Assembly: GCF_011927765.1 (NCBI RefSeq)
Contig: NZ_JAATJG010000001.1
Location: 158,792 to 222,791, forward strand
Source: Wenyingzhuangia aestuarii
GTDB taxonomy: Bacteria > Bacteroidota > Bacteroidia > Flavobacteriales > Flavobacteriaceae
DNA length: 64,000 bases
Direction: 5' to 3'
Positions 7,944 through 15,269 of the stretch are shown here, piece by piece (position 1 is the stretch's first letter; each line of letters starts with the position of its first letter). The notes beneath the pieces are model-generated. The model was given only the letters and a program-made list of their open reading frames with translations. It had not been told where the DNA came from and ran no database searches. A program made the position numbers and the translations under genes.

Positions 7944-8708
7944 ATGAAGATTATATCCTACAATGTAAACGGAATTAGAGCCGCCTTAAAAAAAGGTTTT
8001 TTAGATTGGCTAGAAGCAGCCAATCCAGACATTCTATGTTTACAAGAAACCAAAGCACATAAAGAACAATTAGACCTTAGCGTTTTTGAAAACTTAGGGT
8101 ATAAATACACTTATTGGTTCTCTGCACAAAAAAAAGGATACAGTAGTGTAGCCGTTTTGTGTAAAGAAGAACCAAACCATGTAGAGTACGGAACGGGTAT
8201 AGAAACTATGGATTTTGAAGGTAGAAACTTACGTGTTGATTACGATACGTTTTCTGTAATGAGTTTGTACTTGCCATCTGGAACTAATGATGCTCGTTTA
8301 GATTTTAAATTAAATTATATGGATGAGTTTTTGGATTATGTAACAACGTTGCGTACCCAAATTCCAAATTTAATTATTTGTGGGGATTACAATATTTGTC
8401 ACGAAGAAATAGACATTCATAATCCAAAACAGAATAAGAATACTTCTGGGTTTTTACCGGTAGAAAGAGCGTGGTTAAGCAGGTTTATCAATAGTGGATT
8501 TGTAGATAGTTTTAGACATTTTAACAAAGAACCACATCATTATTCTTGGTGGAGCTACAGAGCCAATGCACGAAATAATAACAAAGGTTGGCGAATAGAT
8601 TACCACATGGTAACTAAAACCTTAGAAGATAGATTAGAGAGAGCTTATATTTTGCCAGAAGCAAAACATTCAGACCATTGCCCAATAGTTGTAGAAATTT
8701 CTAAATAG
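7944..8708 (+). CDS. xth: Exodeoxyribonuclease III / AP endonuclease
   Basis: 254 residues, typical for Xth. Characteristic blocks are visible: the start KIISYNVNGIRAALKKGFLDW, the metal-binding Glu in LCLQETKAH, the GDYNICHEEID block, the WWSYRANARNNNKGWRIDY block and the terminal SDHCPI catalytic histidine motif. It repairs abasic sites and removes 3'-blocking groups. It begins 12 nt after the PBP1A gene, so it is probably part of the same long transcript. Confidence 0.93.
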   Translation: MKIISYNVNGIRAALKKGFLDWLEAANPDILCLQETKAHKEQLDLSVFENLGYKYTYWFSAQKKGYSSVAVLCKEEPNHVEYGTGIETMDFEGRNLRVDYDTFSVMSLYLPSGTNDARLDFKLNYMDEFLDYVTTLRTQIPNLIICGDYNICHEEIDIHNPKQNKNTSGFLPVERAWLSRFINSGFVDSFRHFNKEPHHYSWWSYRANARNNNKGWRIDYHMVTKTLEDRLERAYILPEAKHSDHCPIVVEISK

Positions 8709-8717
8709 TACCCTCAC

Positions 8718-9665
8718 ATGAAAAAAGTTTTATTGACCCTTTTTGCAGTTGCAACTTTAACTAGTTGTGTAACCAAACAACAATTCACAGAATTATCAGA
8801 TAAATATGATAGATTAAGAGATACAAGTGCAGATTTGGTGGCTCAAAATGATGAGTTAATCAAAGATAAATTTGGAATGTCTAAGGAGTTAAGAGATTTA
8901 AAACAACAACATTTATACTATAGCAATCAATCTAAAAAATTGAATGAAGAAATTGAATCTATCATGGGTAGATACAACAAACTTCAAGAATCTTATGATG
9001 ATTTATCTGCAAACAGTTCATCCACTATAAATTCTAAAGTTAGAGAAAATCAAACCTTATTATCAGAATTAGAAATTAAGGAAGATAAGTTGTTAAAAGA
9101 AGAAGCTAACTTAAGAAAGTTAAGAGCTGCTTTAGATTCAAGATCTCAAAGAATTACAGATTTAGAAGCATTAATAGCTAGTAAAGAGGCAGCTATGCAA
9201 AAGTTAAAAAGTGCTATTAGTGAAGCCTTGGTTAGCTTTGAAGGAAAAGGATTAACTGTTGAAAACAGAGATGGAAAAATTTATGTTTCTATGGAAAATA
9301 AATTGTTATTCCAATCTGGAAGATGGGATATTGGAGCCAATGGAAAATCTGCAGTAACAGAATTGGCTAAAGTTTTAGAAAAAAATCCATCTATTAATGT
9401 ATTGATTGAAGGACATACAGATAACGATCCTTATCATGGTGGTGTTATACAAGATAACTGGGATTTATCTGTAAAAAGAGCTACGGCAATTGTTAGAGTT
9501 TTACAAGATCAAAACGTGTCTCCAAAGCAAATTACAGCGGCAGGACGTAGTGAATATATTCCAGTGGCATCAAATGCTACAGATGCTGGAAAAGCCAAGA
9601 ACAGAAGAATTGAAATTGTGTTGTCTCCTAACTTAGATGAGGTAACTAAATTATTAAACGAGTAG
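8718..9665 (+). CDS. OmpA-family peptidoglycan-binding lipoprotein
   Basis: 315 residues. Lipoprotein signal MKKVLLTLFAVATLTSC, then a predicted coiled coil of about 150 residues, then a C-terminal OmpA-like domain (about 190-305) with IEGHTDNDPYHGG and NWDLSVKRATAIVRVL, whose Asp and Arg bind the diaminopimelate of peptidoglycan. The architecture suggests an outer-membrane anchored tether to the cell wall. It lies 9 nt after xth and directly before the lytic transglycosylase gene, consistent with a cell-envelope operon. Confidence 0.9.
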   Translation: MKKVLLTLFAVATLTSCVTKQQFTELSDKYDRLRDTSADLVAQNDELIKDKFGMSKELRDLKQQHLYYSNQSKKLNEEIESIMGRYNKLQESYDDLSANSSSTINSKVRENQTLLSELEIKEDKLLKEEANLRKLRAALDSRSQRITDLEALIASKEAAMQKLKSAISEALVSFEGKGLTVENRDGKIYVSMENKLLFQSGRWDIGANGKSAVTELAKVLEKNPSINVLIEGHTDNDPYHGGVIQDNWDLSVKRATAIVRVLQDQNVSPKQITAAGRSEYIPVASNATDAGKAKNRRIEIVLSPNLDEVTKLLNE

Positions 9666-9684
9666 TATTTTGAGTTGTAGATTG

Positions 9685-11190
9685 ATGAAGTTTGGAGTAA
9701 TAGCCCTATTAATAAGCTATTCTGTTGTTGCCCAACAAGAAAAAGATACTTTAGGTGTTGATGAAAAAGAAGTTGTAGAAACTTTTGTTACCTATGAAGA
9801 TGCTATTGAAGAGGCTGAAATTGCTAAAATTGATAGTCTTTGGATAGAAAATTTATACAGAGCATCTTTATCTGATAGTTTGTTTGAAAATTTAAAACCT
9901 ATTGAAGATGATAGATTTGTAAACGAAGATTTACCTACTGATACGCTAAAATATAGATTAGAACGTTTAAATGAGAAAACTCCTTTTCATATTGAATACA
10001 ATATTGAATTGGAAAGAATTATTAAAAGTTACTTAAAATACAGAAAGAAGTATTATCCACAAATGATGGCAAGAGCGGAATATTATTTTCCGTTTTTTGA
10101 AGAGCAATTGGCTCAGTACGAAATTCCTTTAGAAATAAAGTATTTGGCTATTGTAGAATCTGCTTTAAAGCCTAGAGCAAAATCAAGAGTTGGGGCAACC
10201 GGTTTGTGGCAGTTTATGTATCAAACAGGTAAAATGTTCGATTTAAAGGTTAGTTCTTATGTAGATGAAAGACAAGATCCTGTAAAATCTACCAAAGCAG
10301 CTTGTAAGTATTTAGAGCAATTGTATCACAGTTTTAACGATTGGGATTTAGCATTGGCAGCTTATAATTCTGGACCAGGAAATGTATCTAAAGCTATTAG
10401 AAGATCTGGAAACAGAACTAATTATTGGAACATTAGACCTTTTTTACCAAAGGAAACAGCAGATTATCTTCCTGCGTTTTATGCTACCATGTATATTTTT
10501 GAATATGCCAAAGAGCATCAAATTTATACAGAACAACCAAGAATTCATAAGTTTGAGGTAGATAGTATTCAGGTAAAACAATTGCTAACATTTCAGCAAA
10601 TAAATGATATGGTAGGTACAGATATAGAAATGTTAGAATTTCTAAATCCGTCTTACAAATTAAATATTGTGCCTTACGTAAAAGGAAGAAACTACAAATT
10701 AGCACTTCCACTAAAAGATGCTTTAGCTTTTGTAGACAATGAAGACAAAGTATATGAATATGCTACTTTGCAAGCAAATGAAAGAGAAAAACCGTTGCCT
10801 CAGTATTTTGAAATGAGTCAGCGTATTAGCTATAGAGTAAAATCTGGAGATTATTTAGGATTAATTGCAGATAGACATGGAGTTTATGTAAGAGATCTTA
10901 AAAAGTGGAACAATTTAAAATCTACCAATTTAAAAGTTGGGCAGCGATTAACAATATATCCTAAGCGGTTAAATTATACGGTTGCAAAACCACAACCTGT
11001 AAAAAAGCTAACCAAAGTAGAGGTTCCTAAAAAAGGAACAAAAACCTATCATACGGTAGTAAATGGAGACAATCTTTGGGATATTTCTAAAAAATACAAC
11101 GTAACGGTTACCGCTGTTAGATCGTGGAATAATCTTTGGGGTAGTAACAATTTAAAATTAGGTAATCAATTGGTTATTTATAAAATGTAA
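9685..11190 (+). CDS. Membrane-bound lytic transglycosylase (MltD-like) with two LysM domains
   Basis: 501 residues from ATG 9685, chosen because it gives a clean signal peptide (KFGVIALLISYSVVAQQ); a TTG at 9670 would add five residues. An SLT/GH23 domain carries the catalytic Glu in AIVESALKPRAKSRVGATG (about Glu158) and GLWQFM, with the AAYNSGPGNV block. Two LysM repeats follow (YRVKSGDYLGLIADRHG and YHTVVNGDNLWDISKKYN), each with the WNNL motif, which bind glycan chains. It cleaves peptidoglycan to 1,6-anhydro products. Its position after PBP1A and an OmpA tether fits cell-wall remodelling. Confidence 0.9.
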   Translation: MKFGVIALLISYSVVAQQEKDTLGVDEKEVVETFVTYEDAIEEAEIAKIDSLWIENLYRASLSDSLFENLKPIEDDRFVNEDLPTDTLKYRLERLNEKTPFHIEYNIELERIIKSYLKYRKKYYPQMMARAEYYFPFFEEQLAQYEIPLEIKYLAIVESALKPRAKSRVGATGLWQFMYQTGKMFDLKVSSYVDERQDPVKSTKAACKYLEQLYHSFNDWDLALAAYNSGPGNVSKAIRRSGNRTNYWNIRPFLPKETADYLPAFYATMYIFEYAKEHQIYTEQPRIHKFEVDSIQVKQLLTFQQINDMVGTDIEMLEFLNPSYKLNIVPYVKGRNYKLALPLKDALAFVDNEDKVYEYATLQANEREKPLPQYFEMSQRISYRVKSGDYLGLIADRHGVYVRDLKKWNNLKSTNLKVGQRLTIYPKRLNYTVAKPQPVKKLTKVEVPKKGTKTYHTVVNGDNLWDISKKYNVTVTAVRSWNNLWGSNNLKLGNQLVIYKM

Positions 11191-11196
11191 GCATCT

Positions 11197-12204
11197 ATGA
11201 AAAAAATAATTACTTTTTTAGCATTCGTTTTATTAGTTGCCTGTGGTAACAAAGATGGTAAAAAACAAGACAATAGTTATATGATTCCTGAATCTACAGG
11301 AAGAATCAATCATATAATTGTAGTGGTAGAACCTCAGCATTGGGAGGGTAAAATAGGACAAGCTTTTAAAGAATTAATAGCGGAGCCTATGGTGGGTTTA
11401 CCACAACCAGAATTTCAATTTAACATTTCTACCATTCCACCAAAAGCATTTAATAAAATGTTTCAACACAGTAGAAACTTGTTAGTGTTGCAATTGTCCG
11501 ATAAAGAAACGTTTAGAACTACTAAAGACAAATACGCAAAACCACAAACCATTGTAGAGTTAAAAGCTCCAACGGTAGAAGAATTGGTGAAATTAATAGC
11601 TTTAAAAGGTCCTGATATGATTAAGACTTTTAAGAATGAAGATATTAAAACCATTCAGAAAGAGAATAGCAGAAATAAAATGGTTAAAAAAATAAATGCT
11701 TTGACTGGTTTGGGAATAAAAATGGAAATTCCCAACAAGTACAGAGTAGTTATAGATACTCTAGATTCATTTATGTGGGTGAGAAGTCACATAGCTGGAG
11801 GAATTGCAGCCGGAGATCAAACAAATAATTTATTGGCTTATGAAGTGCCTCTTTTTGATGATAGTAAGTCTGTTTTAGAACAAATTATTCAGAATAGAGA
11901 TAAAGTAGGTAAAGCATATATTAGAGGTAATAATGTAGATAAAATGTACATGATTACAGAAGCTGCTAGAACTCCTGTAGTAAAAGAAGTTACAATTAAT
12001 GGTAAAAAAGCTTATGAAACTAGAGGTACTTGGGAGGTTTTTGGGGCTTACAATGCAGGTCCTTTCTTAAACTATTCTATTGTTGATGAAAAGAATAATA
12101 GAGTTGTTGTGGTAGAGGGTTTTAATTACGCTCCATCTGTAAACAAAAGAGATTTTATGTTTGAATTAGAAGCCATTCTAAAAACAACTAAACTTAAAGA
12201 CTAA
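11197..12204 (+). CDS. DUF4837 family lipoprotein
   Basis: 335 residues with a lipoprotein signal (MKKIITFLAFVLLVACGN). The body matches my recollection of the Bacteroidota-specific DUF4837 family, which commonly lies beside lytic transglycosylase genes; the function is unknown. It starts 6 nt after the transglycosylase gene and is the last member of the co-directional run. Its last 11 bases overlap the end of the oppositely oriented ABC ATPase gene, so there is no room for a conventional terminator between them. Confidence 0.82.
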   Translation: MKKIITFLAFVLLVACGNKDGKKQDNSYMIPESTGRINHIIVVVEPQHWEGKIGQAFKELIAEPMVGLPQPEFQFNISTIPPKAFNKMFQHSRNLLVLQLSDKETFRTTKDKYAKPQTIVELKAPTVEELVKLIALKGPDMIKTFKNEDIKTIQKENSRNKMVKKINALTGLGIKMEIPNKYRVVIDTLDSFMWVRSHIAGGIAAGDQTNNLLAYEVPLFDDSKSVLEQIIQNRDKVGKAYIRGNNVDKMYMITEAARTPVVKEVTINGKKAYETRGTWEVFGAYNAGPFLNYSIVDEKNNRVVVVEGFNYAPSVNKRDFMFELEAILKTTKLKD

Positions 12205-13132
12205 TACATATTTTAGTTCCTTTAGCATATGCTTTCATGCTAGAAATAATAATTTCTTGTTGATTTAATTTTACTTCAACTAAATAAAAAACTCCTTTGT
12301 AATAGCTGTTTAACACAGTAGCTTTTATATTTGAGTTTTCTACAATCTTAAGCTGTTCTGGATAAAGAACAGCTTTTCCTTTTTTAGAAATTCCTAGAGA
12401 GCTGTACGGAATCTCGTTTACTTCGTTAAAAAAAGAAGCTACATAGGTTGATGTTGGATGTTCATAAACCTCTTTAGGAGACCCACTCACTATTATTTTA
12501 GTATCTCTTATAATATGTAAGGTGTCGGCAAAAGACAAGGCATCAGTACTATCGTGTGTAGCTACAATACAAGCTATATTTTGTGCTTTTAAATAGTTAA
12601 ACAAACGTCTTCTTAAATGATTTTTTCTAAAGTTATCTATATGACTAAAAGGTTCGTCTAATAATAAAATTTTAGGTTCTTTGGCTAAAACTCTTGCAAT
12701 GGCAACTCTTTGTTTTTGTCCACCACTTAAGTTTTTTACTTTTATATTGGCAAAATCACTCATGTCTACTACCTCTAGTAGTTCTTTAATTCTTGCCTGT
12801 TTTCTTTCTTTGTAAATGTTAGATAAAAATTCACCTACGTTTTCTGCAGCTGTTGTATAAGGCATTAAACTAAAATCTTGAGCCAAATACTTCATAAACG
12901 GATGACCAGGAATAAGATTAAATTTAGGACCCAATAATTTTTTATCGTTGTAAAAAATAGCTCCTTGTTCAATGTCCATCAATCCGTAAATTAATTCAAG
13001 TAAGGTACTTTTTCCACAACCACTTTCTCCCAAAAGAGCAATGTATTCACCAGCCTGAACCTTAAAGTTAATGTTCTTAAGTATGGGTTTATCTTTAATG
13101 TAAGCGTAGGAAACGTTTTCAATAGAAAGCAT
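12194..13132 (-). CDS. Stand-alone ABC transporter ATPase (importer type)
   Basis: 312 residues from the ATG at 13132. An alternative ATG at 13153 would lie on top of the -7 promoter element, so I prefer the inner start. Walker A is GESGCGKST (35-43), the signature is LSGGQKQR, Walker B ILLLDEPF, followed by an H-loop (VATHDSTDA). The C-terminal 80 residues look like a small TOBE-like domain (LYPEQLKIVENSNIKATV). This layout resembles iron, sulfate or polyamine import ATPases, but no permease or binding protein is nearby, so the substrate is unknown. The 3' end overlaps DUF4837 convergently. Confidence 0.85.
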   Translation of the reverse strand: MLSIENVSYAYIKDKPILKNINFKVQAGEYIALLGESGCGKSTLLELIYGLMDIEQGAIFYNDKKLLGPKFNLIPGHPFMKYLAQDFSLMPYTTAAENVGEFLSNIYKERKQARIKELLEVVDMSDFANIKVKNLSGGQKQRVAIARVLAKEPKILLLDEPFSHIDNFRKNHLRRRLFNYLKAQNIACIVATHDSTDALSFADTLHIIRDTKIIVSGSPKEVYEHPTSTYVASFFNEVNEIPYSSLGISKKGKAVLYPEQLKIVENSNIKATVLNSYYKGVFYLVEVKLNQQEIIISSMKAYAKGTKICISL

Positions 13133-13150
13133 ATAAATTTCTTTAAGCCA

Positions 13151-13158
13151 CAAATATA
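13151..13158 (-). promoter_or_regulatory. -7 promoter element for the ABC ATPase gene
   Basis: On the minus strand the sequence reads TATATTTG, an exact TANNTTTG match, 19 nt before the chosen ATG. No clear TTG -33 element is seen. Confidence 0.45.
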
Positions 13159-13178
13159 AGGTTTCTAAGGAGATAGAA

Positions 13179-13201
13179 TTTCAGAATACGAAAATCTGAA
13201 A
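13179..13201. repeat. Inverted repeat between divergent genes
   Basis: TTTCAGA (13179-13185) and TCTGAAA (13195-13201) flank a 9-nt spacer, between the divergent ABC ATPase and outer-membrane protein genes. It could be an operator for either gene or chance in AT-rich DNA. Confidence 0.35.
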
Positions 13202-13273
13202 ACATAAAAATTACCTTGTGGTTTTCATAAAAACGTTTAAATTTAACATATGTTAAAACGTAAAACTATAACT

Positions 13274-14638
13274 ATGAAAACTACAATAAGAATTGTTTTA
13301 TTAGCGATTATTTTTGTGCAATTTGGATATGCTCAAGATGAGTTTGAAAGCTCTTTTGACAAAGAAAATACCTTGTCTGCAAATTTTGGAGCAACTACCA
13401 TTGGGGATCAAACCTTTGTAGGGTTTAGAGTACAACCAGAATTCTCTATAGGTAAATTTGGACTAGGATTAGATGTGCCTTTATTGTTTAATACCGAAAA
13501 TGGTGAGCTAAGAACACAGGAATTTAATAATGGTGTTGGAGTCTTAAGAATGGTTCGTTACTTACGCTACGGTAGAAAGAAAAAAGATGCTGTGTATGCT
13601 AAGTTAGGAGATATGACAGGTGAACAACTTGGTTTTGGAGCTTTATTAGGAAACTACAGCAACGCTATTTCTTTTGAAAGACGTAAAGTAGGTATTAGTG
13701 CCGACTTATTATTCAAAAAAACAATAGGTTTAGAAGCTATTTATAGCGATGTAAATTTTGATGGAACTCAAAAATTATTAGCCTTAAGACCTTATTATAA
13801 GCCATTAGCAAAAACAAGTATTCCAATTTTAAAAACATTAGAGTTAGGAGTTAGTTATGTTTCTGATAAAGATAATTTTGAAGAAACTACTGAAGCGGGT
13901 GTAACTTCTAACACAACTTTTACCAGAGATGGAAACAGTGCTGTTGGTGTAGATATAGGGATGACTTTATTAAAAAATGTTTTGTTAAAATTAACTTGGG
14001 ATGCACAGTATGCTAAGTTAAATAAAAACGAAGCTTTGGCAGAAGATGTAAATATGAATCCAGGTAATTATCTTAATGGGAATACTTATGATGACGGTAG
14101 TGGTTTTGCAACAGGTTTAGAAGCTCAGTTTAGATTTGTGGCAAATGTATTTCATTTAAATGCTAGAATAGAAAGACAATGGTATGGAGAAAACTATATT
14201 CCACAATTCTTTAACTTTGCTTACGAAATTAATAAAGATGCTCGTTTGACTGAATTAGTGGGAGCAGAAAAATCTCAAGGTATTTACGGACGTTTAGGAA
14301 GTGAAATTTTAGGATTAGTGAAAATAGAAGGAGAATTAATTTTACCAGATGATTTAGAGAAAAGTAATAGAGGTGCTATTGTAGGTTTAAATTTACAAAC
14401 AAAAGAGATTGCAAATTTTAGAGCAAGAGGTAAATATGTAAAAGGGCAATTATCAGATTTAGGAGATGCTTTTAAGTTTGATTCTAAATCGTTAGCTAAT
14501 ATTTTAGTGACCTATAGAATTAACAAGTTCTTAGAAGCGGGAGTAGATTACCAATGGACATATGCTGAAAAAGAAGATGGTACTTTTGGAACAGTTAACC
14601 AAGTAAGACCTTATGTAGGAGTAAATATTAAACTGTAA
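13274..14638 (+). CDS. Putative outer-membrane beta-barrel protein
   Basis: 454 residues from ATG 13274, which gives a clean signal peptide (KTTIRIVLLAIIFVQFGYAQ); an upstream ATG at 13250 would add eight basic residues. The mature protein is rich in alternating hydrophobic/polar strands with aromatic residues, Gly and Asn, and ends in a strand with a terminal hydrophobic residue (QVRPYVGVNIKL), typical of a Bacteroidota outer-membrane barrel. I do not recognise a named family. A bidirectional terminator separates it from thioredoxin. Confidence 0.7.
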   Translation: MKTTIRIVLLAIIFVQFGYAQDEFESSFDKENTLSANFGATTIGDQTFVGFRVQPEFSIGKFGLGLDVPLLFNTENGELRTQEFNNGVGVLRMVRYLRYGRKKKDAVYAKLGDMTGEQLGFGALLGNYSNAISFERRKVGISADLLFKKTIGLEAIYSDVNFDGTQKLLALRPYYKPLAKTSIPILKTLELGVSYVSDKDNFEETTEAGVTSNTTFTRDGNSAVGVDIGMTLLKNVLLKLTWDAQYAKLNKNEALAEDVNMNPGNYLNGNTYDDGSGFATGLEAQFRFVANVFHLNARIERQWYGENYIPQFFNFAYEINKDARLTELVGAEKSQGIYGRLGSEILGLVKIEGELILPDDLEKSNRGAIVGLNLQTKEIANFRARGKYVKGQLSDLGDAFKFDSKSLANILVTYRINKFLEAGVDYQWTYAEKEDGTFGTVNQVRPYVGVNIKL

Positions 14639-14655
14639 TACAAATAATACATCAT

Positions 14656-14685
14656 AAAAAAGGCTCACTATTGTGAGCCTTTTTT
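14656..14685. terminator. Bidirectional terminator
   Basis: AAAAAGGCTCAC / GTGAGCCTTTTT stem with a 4-nt loop, A-run on the left and T-run on the right. It serves both the outer-membrane protein gene (+) and the thioredoxin gene (-). Confidence 0.9.
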
Positions 14686-14704
14686 GGTTTTTAAAGGTTG
14701 AATC

Positions 14705-15064
14705 TTATTTTTCAACCTTTAAAATATCTTTAATCAATTCTTCAAATTGTTGCTTAGGTAAAGCACCTTGAGCCATTTGTGGTTTTTCTCCTTTTGGACA
14801 GAATAATAAAGAAGGAATAGAACGAATTCCAAAAGCACCTGCCAATTCTTGTTCAGCTTCTGTATCTACTTTATAGATATTTATTTTTCCATCGTATTCT
14901 TTTTGTAAGTCTTCTAATAGTGGGGCTAAGGCTTTACAAGGTCCACACCAGTCTGCATAAAAGTCAATAATTGCAGGAACATCTCCAGCAAAATCCCATT
15001 CCTGAGAAGCTTCAAAATTAAATACTTTGTCTAAAAAATCTTGTTTTGTTATTGTTTGTACCAT
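14705..15064 (-). CDS. trxA: Thioredoxin
   Basis: 119 residues with the canonical active site WCGPCK and the cis-proline loop IRSIPSLLFC. No signal peptide, so cytoplasmic. It is a general thiol-disulfide reductant. It stands alone between a bidirectional terminator and its own promoter region; a minus-strand TAATTTTG element (15092-15099) lies 28 nt upstream of the start. Confidence 0.92.
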   Translation of the reverse strand: MVQTITKQDFLDKVFNFEASQEWDFAGDVPAIIDFYADWCGPCKALAPLLEDLQKEYDGKINIYKVDTEAEQELAGAFGIRSIPSLLFCPKGEKPQMAQGALPKQQFEELIKDILKVEK

Positions 15065-15091
15065 TTTGTTGTTGTTTTAGGTTTATGGTTT

Positions 15092-15099
15092 CAAAATTA
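15092..15099 (-). promoter_or_regulatory. -7 promoter element for thioredoxin
   Basis: The minus strand reads TAATTTTG, matching TANNTTTG. A TTG lies 26 nt upstream, a little further than usual. Confidence 0.4.
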
Positions 15100-15168
15100 T
15101 TAATTACTAAGTCGATTATCAGTAACAAAAATTACAGAAGTAAAATTGTAAGATTAATTCATTAAAAA

Positions 15169-15245
15169 AGGTTGTCTAAAAATGTTTTACAAACGTCATA
15201 CTGAACTAAAATCAGGATGATGTGTATTGAACTTTTAGACAACCT
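15169..15245. repeat. Nested inverted repeat (two stacked hairpins)
   Basis: Outer arms of 13 nt (AGGTTGTCTAAAA from 15169; TTTTAGACAACCT 15233-15245) enclose an inner hairpin CATACTGA (15197-15204) / TCAGGATG (15212-15219). The inner core resembles the CGTCAT-CTGAAC-type palindrome that I recall as scattered between genes in many Flavobacteriaceae genomes. It lies between the thioredoxin promoter region and the 3' end of glnS and could also act as the glnS terminator. Confidence 0.6.
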
Positions 15246-15269
15246 CCATAGGTATAATATCAGCAAGTA

